A stretch of DNA of 64,000 bases from NCBI RefSeq assembly GCF_003265705.1, contig NW_020312785.1, positions 129,957,898-130,021,897 of the forward strand, read 5' to 3'. The translations under genes and the position numbers were made by a program. This stretch comes from Callorhinus ursinus (taxonomy: Eukaryota > Chordata > Mammalia > Carnivora > Otariidae). Below the pieces are notes generated by a model, which was not told the DNA's origin, did no database searches, and saw nothing but the letters and a program-made list of their open reading frames with translations. Of the stretch, positions 34,184 through 44,479 are shown piece after piece (positions within the stretch are counted from its first letter, which is position 1; the number at the start of each line of letters is the position of its first letter).

Positions 34184-34780
34184 CAAAAAGTTAACATTCT
34201 TTTTTTTTTTAAACTGAAATGAATTTTAATACAGAAAATGAAGACAGCATTTTGCAAATTTATCGCTCAAAGGGGTATCTCTATTTGAGGAAATCAGCGT
34301 GTTACACTTTGAGAGATGAAATGTTACAGCTTGTACATCAAAATTAAAAAATGAAATTAAATTAAAAAATGAAATGGTTACCAAGGTAATGCAGGTCAGG
34401 GGATCAAAGGTGAAGGGTCACACATTACTAAAAAGAAATCCAAAAGGACGGCTGCATCATGATCTCTCATTAGTGTTCCAATGGTGCCTCTCTTTGGGTA
34501 AACTTGAACATTTCGGCAGACATTCAAGGAGCTTTTTCGGTAAAAAGATTTTTACATGACTACTATTGCTGTTCCCATGATCATCTTCTAGAGGTGGCAC
34601 GGTGTTGAGAACACAGTAGGTGCTAGTTCCGCAGAATACACTTTGGGAAACGCTCTTCCGGCTTGTTTTCGGCAGCCATTTCCCCTCCGCGTGCCACATC
34701 CTCCTCCTCCTCGCGACCGGGACCCCGAGCGCGCGCCTCGTACCGCCGCCACCGGCCTAGCCCCAAAGAGTTAACATTCT
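34184..34780. repeat. Target-site duplication of the CAMTA1 retrocopy
   Basis: Two 17-bp copies, 34184-34200 and 34764-34780, with 16 of 17 identical. They show the exact insertion point inside the ancient L1. Confidence 0.92.
34201..34763 (-). pseudogene. CAMTA1P: Processed CAMTA1 retrocopy (short transcript form)
   Basis: Minus-strand order is GC-rich leader (34763-34700, about 13 CpGs in 75 bases), start codon at 34699, 80 codons to a stop at 34457, 3'UTR, an ATTAAA signal (34230-34225) and poly(A) (34211-34200). The product begins MWHAEGKWLPKTSRKSVSQS and matches the N-terminus of CAMTA1, a calmodulin-binding transcription activator of the nucleus, up to WNTNE, just into the CG-1 DNA-binding region. 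It then ends RS and stop, where full-length CAMTA1 would continue. No introns are present. CAAAAAGTTAACATTCT (34184-34200) and CAAAGAGTTAACATTCT (34764-34780) form the target duplication. This is L1-mediated retrotransposition of a spliced, prematurely terminated mRNA. The symbol is descriptive. Confidence 0.92.
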
Positions 34781-34900
34781 TAAGCATTGTAAACAGAATG
34801 ACTGTAATATCTGTTTTTATGCATATTGTTAATTCTTTTAAAGGGATTTCCTGTCTTCTTCACAAACAATTGTCTTACCTTTAGACATTTTCCATGTGAT

Positions 34901-35941
34901 TATAAGATTCTGAGTTCTCTTGGGAATCTTCATGTATAGGCAGATATGTTACCAAAAGTCATTACCAGGAGATTAAATAGGTGTAATCTGAAACCAGTAG
35001 TGGATTTAGAGGACACTTTTGTTGTTTAACTCATTCATATAACTGGGTATAAGCTTCTCAGTCCAGAGGAAATTCTGCTGTTTCTTTGTTTAGGGAGTTG
35101 GAACATCTGATATTTCATTTCTTCTTCATAAGGCAGTGCTCTCCTATTTCAGTGTTATATTTTCATGTCTGGTCAAGGTTAAATAAATCAACAGCATGTG
35201 CTGATTGCAGTACCATTAGGTTTATGGTGGTGTGATTTTACAAAATGAACACAGAGACTCATAGAATTTTGGAACTATAAGTCATCCTGTATCATCCTAC
35301 TGCTTCAGTATCAAACCATGCCGAAAAATATGGACCTAACTAATTTTATTAAATTTTTTAAAGGAAATTTCATTCATCAGTATTTTTTAGGATGTTTTCC
35401 TCAGAATTTAACAGCTTGTCTCCAGCTGGCTACATACATGTATATATAAAATCTGTTTTGCCCCAAAGATGACAAATATCAGTTTTGATGATATGGGAAA
35501 GATGTATGTTTGCAATTTAACATAGGTTTTATTTTTAGATAAGCAGTTTCCTGGGAAAAAATTAATATTGTTACAAATCACCAAGAAATAAAATTGCCAT
35601 ATTGCAAAATACCAAGGGTTTGGAACTTCAGAGTAATCAGTGCTATAAGCTATGCACTGTAATTTGGGAATGCACAGTTGTTGCTACAATCAGGCAGAGT
35701 ACCCCATCGTTTTTTGGTCATAGCCTCTCCTGAGACCAAAGTAGAGACTGGACACAGAGAGAAGAAAGGACAAAAATATGGTTAATTATTATACTCCTAT
35801 GACATCGGACCTACAGCTCCATCAGGCTGTGGAGGAATTAGGGGAGGAAGGAAAGGATCAAATATTTGGGATTGCATCTCTGACCTGTTTCTGATTCCTT
35901 TTTAATATTTGAAGGTGCAATGGAGTTGAAATGGTTGGCTT
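34901..35941. other. Unassigned, with a MIR-like trace
   Basis: 35255-35320 (CAGAGACTCATAGAATTTTG, GGAACTATAAGTCATCC) resembles the conserved part of an old MIR-related SINE. No gene in the rest. Confidence 0.4.
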
Positions 35942-35959
35942 AAGAAATAGGCAATAACA

Positions 35960-36161
35960 GGTGAGCCTGGGTGGCTCAGTCAGTTAAGCAGCTGCTTTTG
36001 GCTCAGGTCATGATCTCTGGGGCCTAGGATTGAGCCCCATGTCCTTGGCCTCTCTGCTCAGCAGAGAGTCTGCTTCTCCCTCTCTCTCTTCCCCTCCCCC
36101 CACTTGTGCTCTCTTTCTCTCTCTCAAATAAATAAATAAATAAATACAATCTTTAAAAAAA
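35960..36161 (+). mobile_element. CAN-SINE (tRNA-derived)
   Basis: Head GGTGAGCCTGGGTGGCTCAG, GGCTCAGGTCATGATCTCTG, CTGCTCAGCAGAGAGTCTGC, CT-rich part and AATAAATAAATAAATAC tail. Perfect target duplication AAGAAATAGGCAATAACA (35942-35959 and 36162-36179). Confidence 0.96.
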
Positions 36162-36179
36162 AAGAAATAGGCAATAACA

Positions 36180-36671
36180 TACTACTTTAATATATAGTAA
36201 CTTGGGGTGATTTTTTTCAGGAAGTAATTTAAATTTAGTGTTTCTTAATTATTACACACTATTAATTACCAAATGTGCATATTAGAATGGTCAGTACACT
36301 TTCAATTATTGAATATAACTTTACATTTATATAAAATCCATCTGAGTACACTTTGACTCATATTTTACAACCATGATTTTGTATCTTCTACATCTCTTAA
36401 CCCTTATTATGCTGAGTATTTGAGAATTAACTGTGCTATTTTGCTCTGTTCTCACCCAACCTAGAGAATAACTAATTAACCATCACCTTCTCACAAAGAC
36501 AGTAAGTATAGTCCCTCACTCACAGCGTTTGCAATCCAGTTGGATAGATAGATGTAGAGTAGAAGATTAATTCTATACATCATGTATAAGCATCATACTT
36601 TGTTTTATTCAATTTGATTCTAAGGAACTCCAAAGCAAGGATAGGCTCTTGTACCTTCGAGATTCTACGTG
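36180..36671. other. Unassigned sequence
   Basis: AT-rich; no gene or clear repeat. Confidence 0.4.
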
Positions 36672-36679
36672 GTCTAGGG

Positions 36680-36904
36680 CAGGGTTTCTTAACCTCTACA
36701 CTATTAACCTTTTGGACCAGATAATTCTTTGTTGTGGGATGATGCCTGTGAAGGATGTTTAGTAGCATCCCTGACTTCTACCCAGTAAATGCCAATAGAA
36801 CCCATCTCCCATTGTGACAATCAAAAATGTTTCCAGATATCCCCTAGGGACAACATTGACAGATATCCTCTGGGTCCAAAATTGCCCCCAGTTGAGAACT
36901 ACTT
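36680..36904 (-). mobile_element. MER5A (hAT-Charlie MITE)
   Basis: CAGGGTTTCTTAACCTCTAC, GACCAGATAATTCTTTGTTG, GATGTTTAGTAGCATCCCTG, AATGTTTCCAGATATCCCC and the end CCCCCAGTTGAGAACTACTT match MER5A in reverse. GTCTAGGG (36672-36679) and CTCTAGGG (36905-36912) form an 8-bp hAT target duplication with one change. Confidence 0.9.
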
Positions 36905-36912
36905 CTCTAGGG

Positions 36913-37789
36913 GCTCAGCAACTATCAGACAGAAAATACTTTGAGTTATAACAATAGATCAAGATAAAGCAAGAGTTTTCAATTCAAAAGGAAGCAATGG
37001 TACCATTTTTTTGAATAAGAGGACATATCACAGTTTTAAAATTTCTTAAGTTGATAATCCTTTCAAGAAACCATTTTGTTAGGCTCCCAGTGAAATAAAT
37101 ACTATACAATCAATAGTGAACAGTGAAAAGATCTTTCACCTGCCTGTACCCACAGGTATCTGTTTCAGTTTGGCAAACACTTTTGCTGTTCCTCCAAAAG
37201 TTTTGGATCATTCACTCAGAAGATTTAGCCCTCTAATTCAATCCAATCCTGTCCTGTTAAGGCCAAGATCTATTGCCAGATGAATGTTGCCAGATTGGTA
37301 ACATTCCAAAAGCCCTTTCTAGTTCTAATGAAATTGTATAACCTTTTAAAAGAATAACAAGTTGCATGTGGCTGTCACAAGAGAAGAATTTTATAATATA
37401 GAATAAAAAACAGAAGAGGCATTTACAATGTTCACAAGTCTTTAGCAAAGGGGAGTGCAAATAATGGGTAGGGGAGAATGGAAATATATATAAGTGGTAT
37501 TTTTTTGGTATTTAAAGAGGTTCAAATTCCATCATCATTATCTAACCGCATCAATATCATTTAAATAAAATTGCTCATACATAATCAGGGTCAGAAATGT
37601 GTCTTTGGAAGCTCTAGCTTTCCATTTTTCATATATTTCCTGAACTTTCACTGATACCTCATGGTCTCAAGCAATCTCCTACAACAAATGAGTCAAAAGA
37701 TCTTTTTAGATCCTTATTTAAACTTTTATTTGCATCCAAGAAACAGCACCTGCCACTGAAGTATTTGTACTAAGCCAAAGCCAAAGTAA
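36913..37789. other. Unassigned sequence
   Basis: No gene. The minus frame 37460-37257 shows no domain. Confidence 0.4.
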
Positions 37790-38660
37790 AATTTCTGCAC
37801 TCAATTCTACCAATGGGGGAGGAGGGTGGGGTGGTGGAGTCTTCCCACACCAACAAGCAATTCTCAGACACTAGCTGCGTGTCCTAAAATTCAACTCGAT
37901 TATGACACTGTCTACCCAGAGATAGCATCAGATTCCACAGGTTAGGAACTCAGTCCCTCAAGATGGCCCCCTACCCCCCAAAACAGACTCCATTCAAAAG
38001 CCCAGGTTGTTGGAAGCCCAGGTTGTCAGAAGCCCAGGTTGTCACCTGGGCTTCTGACTAATACATTATAGATTAGAAGTTCCAATGACCACCTCCTTGG
38101 GTTCAATTAATTTGCTAGAGCAGCACACAGAACTCAGAGAAATATTTTACTTACTAGGTTAACAGTTTATTATAAAATGATGTAACTCAGGAACAGCCTA
38201 ATGGAAGAGATGGCATCTGATAGCATGAGGAGATTCTATGCCCTCTCCAGGCATGCCAACTCTCTTTAATCTCCATATGTTCACTAACCCTGATGCTCCA
38301 GAACAGCCGCCCTCCCCCACCTTTGAGGTTTTTATGGAGGCTTCATTACATAAGCATGATTGATTAAATCATTGGTTATTGGTCATTGATTTAACTAACC
38401 TCCATCTTCCCTCCCCTCCCTGGAGTTCATGGGGACTGAAAGTTCCAATCTTCTAATCACATGGTTGGTTTCCCTGGCAACTGACCCCAATCTTTAGGTG
38501 TTATACAAAAGTCACCTCATTAACATAACAAAAGATGCCTTTGTTGCTGTCATCACTTAGGAAATTCTAAGGGTTTTAGGAGTTAGTGCCAGAAATGGGA
38601 AGAAGGCCAAATACATATTTCTTATTATAAATCAAAGTATCACACAAAGGATGGAGAAAG
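37790..38660 (+). mobile_element. Probable old LTR-like repeat
   Basis: TTTGCTAGAGCAGCACACAG, AACTCAGAGAAATATTTTAC, TATGGAGGCTTCATTACATA, AGCATGATTGATTAAATCAT, AGGGTTTTAGGAGTTAGTGC and TTCTTATTATAAATCAAAGT make a series I recognise from a widespread mammalian LTR-like repeat. I cannot give the family or exact ends. The repeat cluster at 37997-38058 lies inside it. Confidence 0.5.
37997..38058. repeat. Triplicated AGCCCAGGTTGT plus hairpin
   Basis: AGCCCAGGTTGT occurs three times in a row with short spacers (from about 37999, 38014 and 38030). The last copy forms a perfect inverted repeat: GTCAGAAGCCCAGGT (38025-38039) and ACCTGGGCTTCTGAC (38044-38058), with a 4-base loop. Confidence 0.95.
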
Positions 38661-39179
38661 AATTGGGGATAGGAAGACCTTCCTGAAAAATAGAGCATCT
38701 TAGGTACAGGGAAGTTATCATAAAGACTTACAAACACAAGCATTAGCATGAAAGAAGATGTCCAGAAGAACATAAAGGTTTAAAATTTGTGCAGAATGGA
38801 GGAAGGCAAACAGATAATGTCCAACTAGCATTCTGAGCCTAGTTAAACACGTTAAACACATTTGTATTAAACCAGGCCTTAAAGCAGCCACTGCAATTAG
38901 TATGTGTCTGAACATTAAAGAAAGGGTAAATTAACCATAAAGGGAATGCTTGAGGGATCTTGGAGATTGGATCTACAGAGGCAAAGTCTCTAGCAAACAA
39001 GGTCAAAATATGGAGTGTTACTAAAATTTTCAGACATTTTAGGGAACAGTGGTCTCTTGAATACCAATAACTCATACCCTTCTTTTGTTGCCTTTCAGTT
39101 AAAATAGATGTGCAGTAGTTGCACATAGTGATAATTGTTCATCTGTGTTATATATCCTTATTTTATGCTAGAAAATTAT
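38661..39179. other. Unassigned sequence
   Basis: No gene or clear repeat found; minus frames at 38915-38576 and 39126-38839 have no domain. Confidence 0.4.
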
Positions 39180-39310
39180 ATAATCCTTGCAACGATACTC
39201 TGAGGCAGGTGCTTTTATCACCATCGTTTTACAGATGAGGAGGTTGAGGCTTACAGAGGTGAAGTAACTTGCCAGAGGTCACACAGCAACAGCCTGACAA
39301 GACTCCAGTG
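39180..39310 (-). mobile_element. MIR
   Basis: TTTTACAGATGAGGAGGTTG, AGGCTTACAGAGGTGAAGTA, ACTTGCCAGAGGTCACACAG are in reverse-complement MIR order. Confidence 0.85.
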
Positions 39311-39350
39311 CTTAAGTATGTATATACTCAAAGTCATCGTTCCTCTTCTT

Positions 39351-39539
39351 CTTTTTTTTTTAAGATTTTATTTATTTGAGAGAGAGAAAGTGAACACGAG
39401 CAGGGGGAGGAGCAGAGGGAGAGGGAGAAGAAGGCTCCCCCCTGAGCAGGGAGCCCAACGCGGGACTTGATCCCAGGACCCTGGGATCATGACCTGAGCC
39501 AAAGGCAGATGCTTCACAGACTGAGCCATCCAGGCACCC
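39351..39539 (-). mobile_element. CAN-SINE (tRNA-derived); last in window
   Basis: Reverse complement: AAGATTTTATTTATTTGAGA, GATCCCAGGACCCTGGGATC, GAGCCATCCAGGCACCCC. CTCAAAGTCATCGTTC (39328-39343) and CTCAAAATCATGGTTC (39540-39555) are an imperfect target duplication. No further CAN-SINE was seen to the right. Confidence 0.94.
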
Positions 39540-39555
39540 CTCAAAATCATGGTTC

Positions 39556-40389
39556 TTTAGCAGTAGTGAATCAGATGCTTCCAGCACCAAATGAGGAGCC
39601 AAACCATAGAAGGTTGTTCTGTGTGGACCCACTTTGCCCTTCTGTCTGTACGCCCAAGACTACAGATGTTTCTCTCATGAGATTTGTCTTGAACATTTGG
39701 GAACCATTGAACTTGATGGCTGCTAAGTTTAGGCTAGTTGTTTTGTTGAAGCCAGAGCATGGCAGGAGTTGAAATGGGAGCAGTGGGGATAAGGCAGAAA
39801 GAACTTGAAACTAAGTGTGCTTGGTACAGTTCTGACCCTCATCGAGTGGTAGAGATCCCTTAGCAATTCTGTCAGTGTGGGCAGAACCAGTCCATACAAC
39901 AGAAATCCTGAACCATAGTGGAAATAGCCCTAGGTGGCTGGCTAGGGAGGGCGGAGAATTCCAGACCTTGTCCCTTTTTTCTCCACATTGTGCCCTCTAA
40001 CAGCCAATTTTATTTTCCTTCTCGTGGCATATGAGGTGACTGGGTGGCATGAGGTCACCTCATGGCATATGAGGTGACTGGGTGAGACTATAACCTCTAG
40101 AAACTTCCAAGAAATTCCTGATTCTGTGAAAGCTCAAGTAGGATGAAAAGTTACTGAGAGGGGGCTGTGTTATTCCAAGTGAATATTCACGGTTTAGTGT
40201 CAGTAAGTGGTGTAACATGTTGCTGACACAGGTAAAGAAACACACTGATTCCCTTCTCATCTCTGTCCCCTTACATCCTGCATATGGAACTGTATGGATC
40301 CAGAGATTAAGAGTCTCCTTATAAACTGTGTGTTCTAGCAATTTTCATGGACTGATTTGCCTTTCTGATTTTATTTCCCCATGTGGGTG
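39556..40389. other. Unassigned, with a short tandem duplication
   Basis: No gene found. The direct repeat at 40025-40084 is listed separately. Confidence 0.4.
40025..40084. repeat. 22-bp direct repeat around a palindrome
   Basis: TGGCATATGAGGTGACTGGG begins at 40025 and again at 40063; 22 bases are identical, with a 38-base period. Between and overlapping them, CATGAGGT-C-ACCTCATG (40048-40064) is a perfect palindrome with a 1-base centre. Confidence 0.95.
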
Positions 40390-40500
40390 TCAGCGTTGGG
40401 TAATGGCTAGAACATGACATCTGTAGCTAGGTGAACTGAGTTCTAGTTCTTGGTTTTGTCACTTACTAATTGTGTGACCTTGGGAGAGTTCACATAGTGG
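40390..40500 (+). mobile_element. MIR
   Basis: GCTAGAACATGACATCTGTA, TGAGTTCTAGTTCTTGGTTT and TGTCACTTACTAATTGTGTG, ACCTTGGGAGAGTTCAC follow MIR sense order. Confidence 0.78.
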
Positions 40501-41369
40501 GAGACAGTTCCTTTGTGCCAATTGATAAATCTCTAAATCAGAATGTTGCTATCTGTTACCTGAAAATGTTAATTAAATATGATATTGTGCACTGCATTAG
40601 TTAGGACTTGTCAGTTGAAAATGGCAGAAGCTGAGCTCAAACTGACTTAAGCAAAAAGGAGATTTTATTACCTTTTGTAAATTAAATGTCTAAGACATTT
40701 AATTCAATTCAAGCATAGATAGATCCAGGTACTCAAAGGGTTTCATTTTCATCAGAATCTTTTCCCAGTTTCAGGCTTGCTTTTTCATTCATAATTTCCA
40801 GGCAAGCTCTTCTCAAGAGGAAGCAAGGGTGGCCAGTGGTCTTCTTGATGTCCTGCCTTGGGTCTCATTTCCATTCCTGAACCATTCACTGTGGTTAGAA
40901 GGTTGGGGCTTGACAAATGGCCAGGTGTGCCTGGACTTTCTTAGACAATTTGGCTTCAGACACCCTAAAGAGGAACTCTGGATTCATACTATGTGATAAT
41001 TCTTCTTGGGCAAAAATCTGAAAAACTTCTGTTCAAAAACCCCTTTGAGCTATTTCAGAGCTCTGATTTCTCACTTAGCTACTTCATGAGGAATAATTTC
41101 ATTAATTAGAGCTAGGCAGAAAATTTACTCTGAATCTTGGTCAAAGAGCTTAAAATACCAGGCTTTGGTTATATGCTGTTCCTGGGAGCCTAGAGTGAGG
41201 TCAAACCTCAAAACACATTAATCAAGGGTATGGGAGAAGTGATTTCACCAAAGGAACACCAGAATGCATTTATCAGAAGTGGGAAACAGATTCTGGGAAG
41301 GCAAAAGTAAGCTGTACCTGATGGTTACCATACCACCAGACACACAGAGTGTGATAAAGTGTTTATATC
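40501..41369. other. Unassigned, probably eroded repeat
   Basis: 40590-41010 has the general layout of a dispersed old DNA-transposon or LTR repeat (TTAGTTAGGACTTGTCAGTT and GCAAAAAGGAGATTTTATTA), resembling 6385-6760, but I cannot name it. No gene. Confidence 0.35.
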
Positions 41370-41600
41370 TACACAATATTTGATAAATATTTTTATCAAT
41401 AGCAGATAAGGCATTGTCCTAGACATCAGAGATATAATAACAGAGAGTCCTCAAGAAGCTTAGGGTTTCGTGGAGAGTGGTGGGAATACAGAGAGTAGAC
41501 AGGTAATTTTACTTCCGTTAAACAATCTGTAATTGGAGCAGAAGCAGTTGCTATGGGAACTATGGCAGGGCAGCAATGTCAGTGTTGAAAGAGTAAGTAA
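41370..41600 (-). mobile_element. L2 fragment
   Basis: GGCATTGTCCTAGACATCAG, AGATATAATAACAGAGAGTC, AAGAAGCTTAGGGTTTCGTG and AATACAGAGAGTAGACAGG are in reverse-complement L2 order. Confidence 0.65.
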
Positions 41601-42165
41601 CTTCTCAGAATAGGAACCATCTACACTGAGACCCCACGGGAATGGTAGGAGTTAGTCAGATGAAAGTGGGTACTCCTCTCCTCTAAGTCTGTGTCCACAA
41701 TCTGCTTGAGTTTGAAGTTTATCACCTTGTAAGACTAGAAAAGATTAGACATCTTCAACCCAGCTTAAGGGCTGTTGAATTCTTCTCTCAAAAGAGAGAA
41801 ATAGAACATGTGGCTGAAGTATTTTGTCAAAATTTCAAAAATCTACTCCCAGTAGAATAAGGAAATGTCCTTGGTATGAGTATTCCATTTCAGGGACACC
41901 ATGCAAAGAACATTTTTGAGACCACCATCATAATTTAACATCCCAAATAATATTTATTTTGGGTGTTAAGCAAAATAAAGATTTAAATAAATAAGCAGAG
42001 GTAAGAAAACATGAGACTTCTGCTCATGTGCCCACTTCTGTGTTTGGTAGTGCACCTTGGTGATATGCTTGAAAACCCCTCCCCAAACCAGTAGAACCAC
42101 ATGAAATGAGAAAGGGAAATTTCTCCAAGGAAAAGTGAGAAGAGGTGTTTTAAACAAGAAAAGGG
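41601..42165. other. Unassigned sequence
   Basis: No gene or clear repeat to the left edge of the L1 insertion. Confidence 0.4.
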
Positions 42166-43056
42166 TCAACAAAAATAATCCAATTAAAAATGAGTGGAAG
42201 ATATGAATAGACATTTCCAAAGAAGACATACAGATGGCCAACAGAGACATAAAAAAATGCTCAACATCACTCATCATCAGGGAAATGCAAATCAAAATTA
42301 CAATGAGATATCACCTCACATCTGTCAGAATGGCTAAAATCAAAAACACAACAAACAAGTATTGGAGACGATGCAGAGAAAAAGGAACGCTTGTGCACTA
42401 TTGGTGAGAATGCAAACTAGTACAGCCACAGTGGAAAATGATATGGAGGTTCCTCAAAAAACTAAAAATAGAATTGCCATATGACCCAATAATTCCATTA
42501 CTGGGTATCTACCCAAATAACATGAAAATACTAATTTGAAAAGCTATATGCACTTCTATGTTTATTGCAACATTATTTATGATAGTCAAGATATGGAAGC
42601 AACTCAAGTGTCCATTGATAGGTGAATGGACAAAGAAGAGGCCATATACATATACAATGGAATATTACTCAGCCATAAAAAAGAATGACCTCTTGCCATT
42701 TGCAACAACATGGATGGAGCTAGAGAGTATTATGCTAAGTGAAATAAGTTAGAGAAAGACAAATACCATATGCTCGCCTATGTGGAATTTAAGAAACAAA
42801 ACAAATGAACAAAGGAAAAAAAGAGAGAGAGAGAGACAGAGAAAGAAACAGACTCTTAACTATAGAGAACAAACTGATGGTTACCAGTGGGGGGGGGATG
42901 GGTGAAATAGGTGAAGGAGATTAAGAGCACACGTATCATGATGAGCACTGAGTAATGTATAGAATTGTTGAATCGCTATATTGTACACCTGCAACTAATA
43001 TAACACCATATGTTAACTATACTAGAATTAAAATTTTTAAAATTTTAAAAATAAAT
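42166..43056 (+). mobile_element. 5'-truncated L1 (ORF2 end and 3'UTR)
   Basis: Sense L1: AGACATTTCCAAAGAAGACA, CAAATCAAAATTACAATGAG, TATCACCTCACATCTGTCAG, GACAAAGAAGAGGCCATATA, GGAATATTACTCAGCCATAA, then 3'UTR with a GA run (42823-42845) and a G run (42889-42897). AAGAAAAGG at 42157-42165 and 43057-43065 is a short target duplication, so it is a 5'-truncated insertion of about 890 bases. Confidence 0.92.
42170..42752 (+). pseudogene. L1 ORF2 C-terminal remnant
   Basis: The open end at 42558-42752 holds MEYYSAIKKNDLLPFATTWM and LESIMLSEIS, the standard L1 ORF2 C-terminus, reached through stops and frame breaks from 42170. It lies downstream of the catalytic core, so it has no enzyme activity. 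Confidence 0.85.
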
Positions 43057-44479
43057 AAGAAAAGGAATTCAGAGGTAGAATTTTGAGGGGTGGAATTGTG
43101 GGGTGGAATTAATTTCTTGCCAAAGAGATTTTTCAGTTATGTAACAAAATATCATAAAATCAAGAACTCCACTGAGAACAGGGATTTAGTGCTGCTTTTT
43201 TCTCTCATTGTAAATATTCCATGTACTTAATATGACTAATTTAATATTTTTGATGATGATATTAATAAGTCAGGTTTTCCAAGCATTTTTTTTCCAAGTT
43301 GAAAAAAAAATAGTAGGAGAGCCACAGTCCATTGACTCAGCTTTGAAATGTATTTCTCATCATCAAGGATGTTCTTGTACTTAGAAGTACATATCATAGA
43401 ACCCTACAGTGTCAGAGATGGACAAAAACTAGAAATCACCTAGTCCAGCTGTCCCATTTGTCAGATGAAAATGTTGATGCCAAAGGATTTGATAGACTTC
43501 CTCAAAATCACATGGCTAAACCTGATCTTTATGGGATGCTATGAGTATTTGTTTGGAAGAGAATCCAATGTCTGTTTTCCTGTTTATGGCCAACTAAGAG
43601 AAAACTAATTATCCATTGGCAATGTCTCTTAAGAGACCTGGCTTTGGGCAATCTTGCTCTTTTTCCTCCTTTCAGTATCCTTCATTTATCTAGCCAGCCA
43701 GCCGGCTAGCTAGTGAGACAACCTGCCAGCCAGCCAGCCGATAATCAGCCATCTATCTGTTTAATACTAAATTAAGACTTCCTTGAGAGCTAGTCATATA
43801 AAGATGAACAAGACATAGACCTTGCTCTTTGGCTTGGATCTAGGCCTAGAACCCACATTTTTTGACTTCTAGTTTAGGCACCACATTTCTTATATATTAA
43901 GCAAATAGACACTGGAGATATCATGGGGACATGAGCCAAAAGCTTGACTTTGCCTTGACCTGGCCTTTTGCCTCTTATAGTTTCTGCTTCCATTTTAATT
44001 GTGCTTACAGCAATGAGTTAGAGTTTTCTATATTTTGAGTTAACTGGAATGAAATTTTTTGTGAAGATAGATCAAAAAATAATCAAATAAAACTACTTAG
44101 GAAAATTCTACAGTCCTGCCCTAGAAAGAAAGACCATGTGGTATTTGGGGAAGGGATGGCAGTGATCTATTTTAGAAATACTGCTTAATGTTTTCTGCAA
44201 TAACAAATGCTCTATCTTATATTACATCTGAAAATCTAACCCTAATGTCTCTATAGATTTTGTGAGATGGGAACCCTTGGGAGTTCTGTGTGGAAGCAGT
44301 GGTATTGCTTTTGATCGCAGCAAAGGATCGACTCAGTTGTGGTCTCTAGAATCTTAGAGCTTTAGCTCTTGTACTTTCACTCTTAAATTCTTCATCCTGA
44401 TCTCCTCCACCAAGCACAATCTGTGGAATTGGATCCTGTGCTATGGAGGAAAACAGGAAAGCCACACTGGCCTTTTGTC
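43057..44479. other. Unassigned, with a MIR-like trace
   Basis: 43395-43520 (CCTAGTCCAGCTGTCCCATT, TTGTCAGATGAAAATGTTGA, AAAATCACATGGCTAAACC) looks like an old reverse-complement MIR-related SINE. Otherwise no gene found. Confidence 0.4.
43688..43742 (+). repeat. Imperfect (GCCA)n tetranucleotide repeat
   Basis: Two blocks of GCCA or CAGC units, TAGCCAGCCAGCCGGCTAGC and CTGCCAGCCAGCCAGCCG, are separated by about 17 bases that lack the motif. Degenerate microsatellite. Confidence 0.85.

Larger units (their letters stand above)
31430..34900 (-). mobile_element. Ancient L1 (L1M/HAL1-like) with later insertions
   Basis: On the minus strand an ORF1-like zone (about 34180-33600) precedes an ORF2 endonuclease-like zone (about 33250-31580), recognised from plus-strand text such as TCAGTTCAAAATATTTCTAA, GACCCAAGGATTATTTAGAA and CCAATGAATTGACCCTTTTA. 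31430-31560 matches an L1 3' end and may be joined by an internal deletion or be a separate fragment. It is interrupted by SINEs at 31674-31865 and 32007-32203 and by the CAMTA1 retrocopy at 34201-34763, so it is older than all three. Confidence 0.75.

Noticed and set aside
43688..43742. CRISPR-like repeat array
   Set aside because: Units are 4 bases with no spacers; it is a microsatellite in a mammalian genome.
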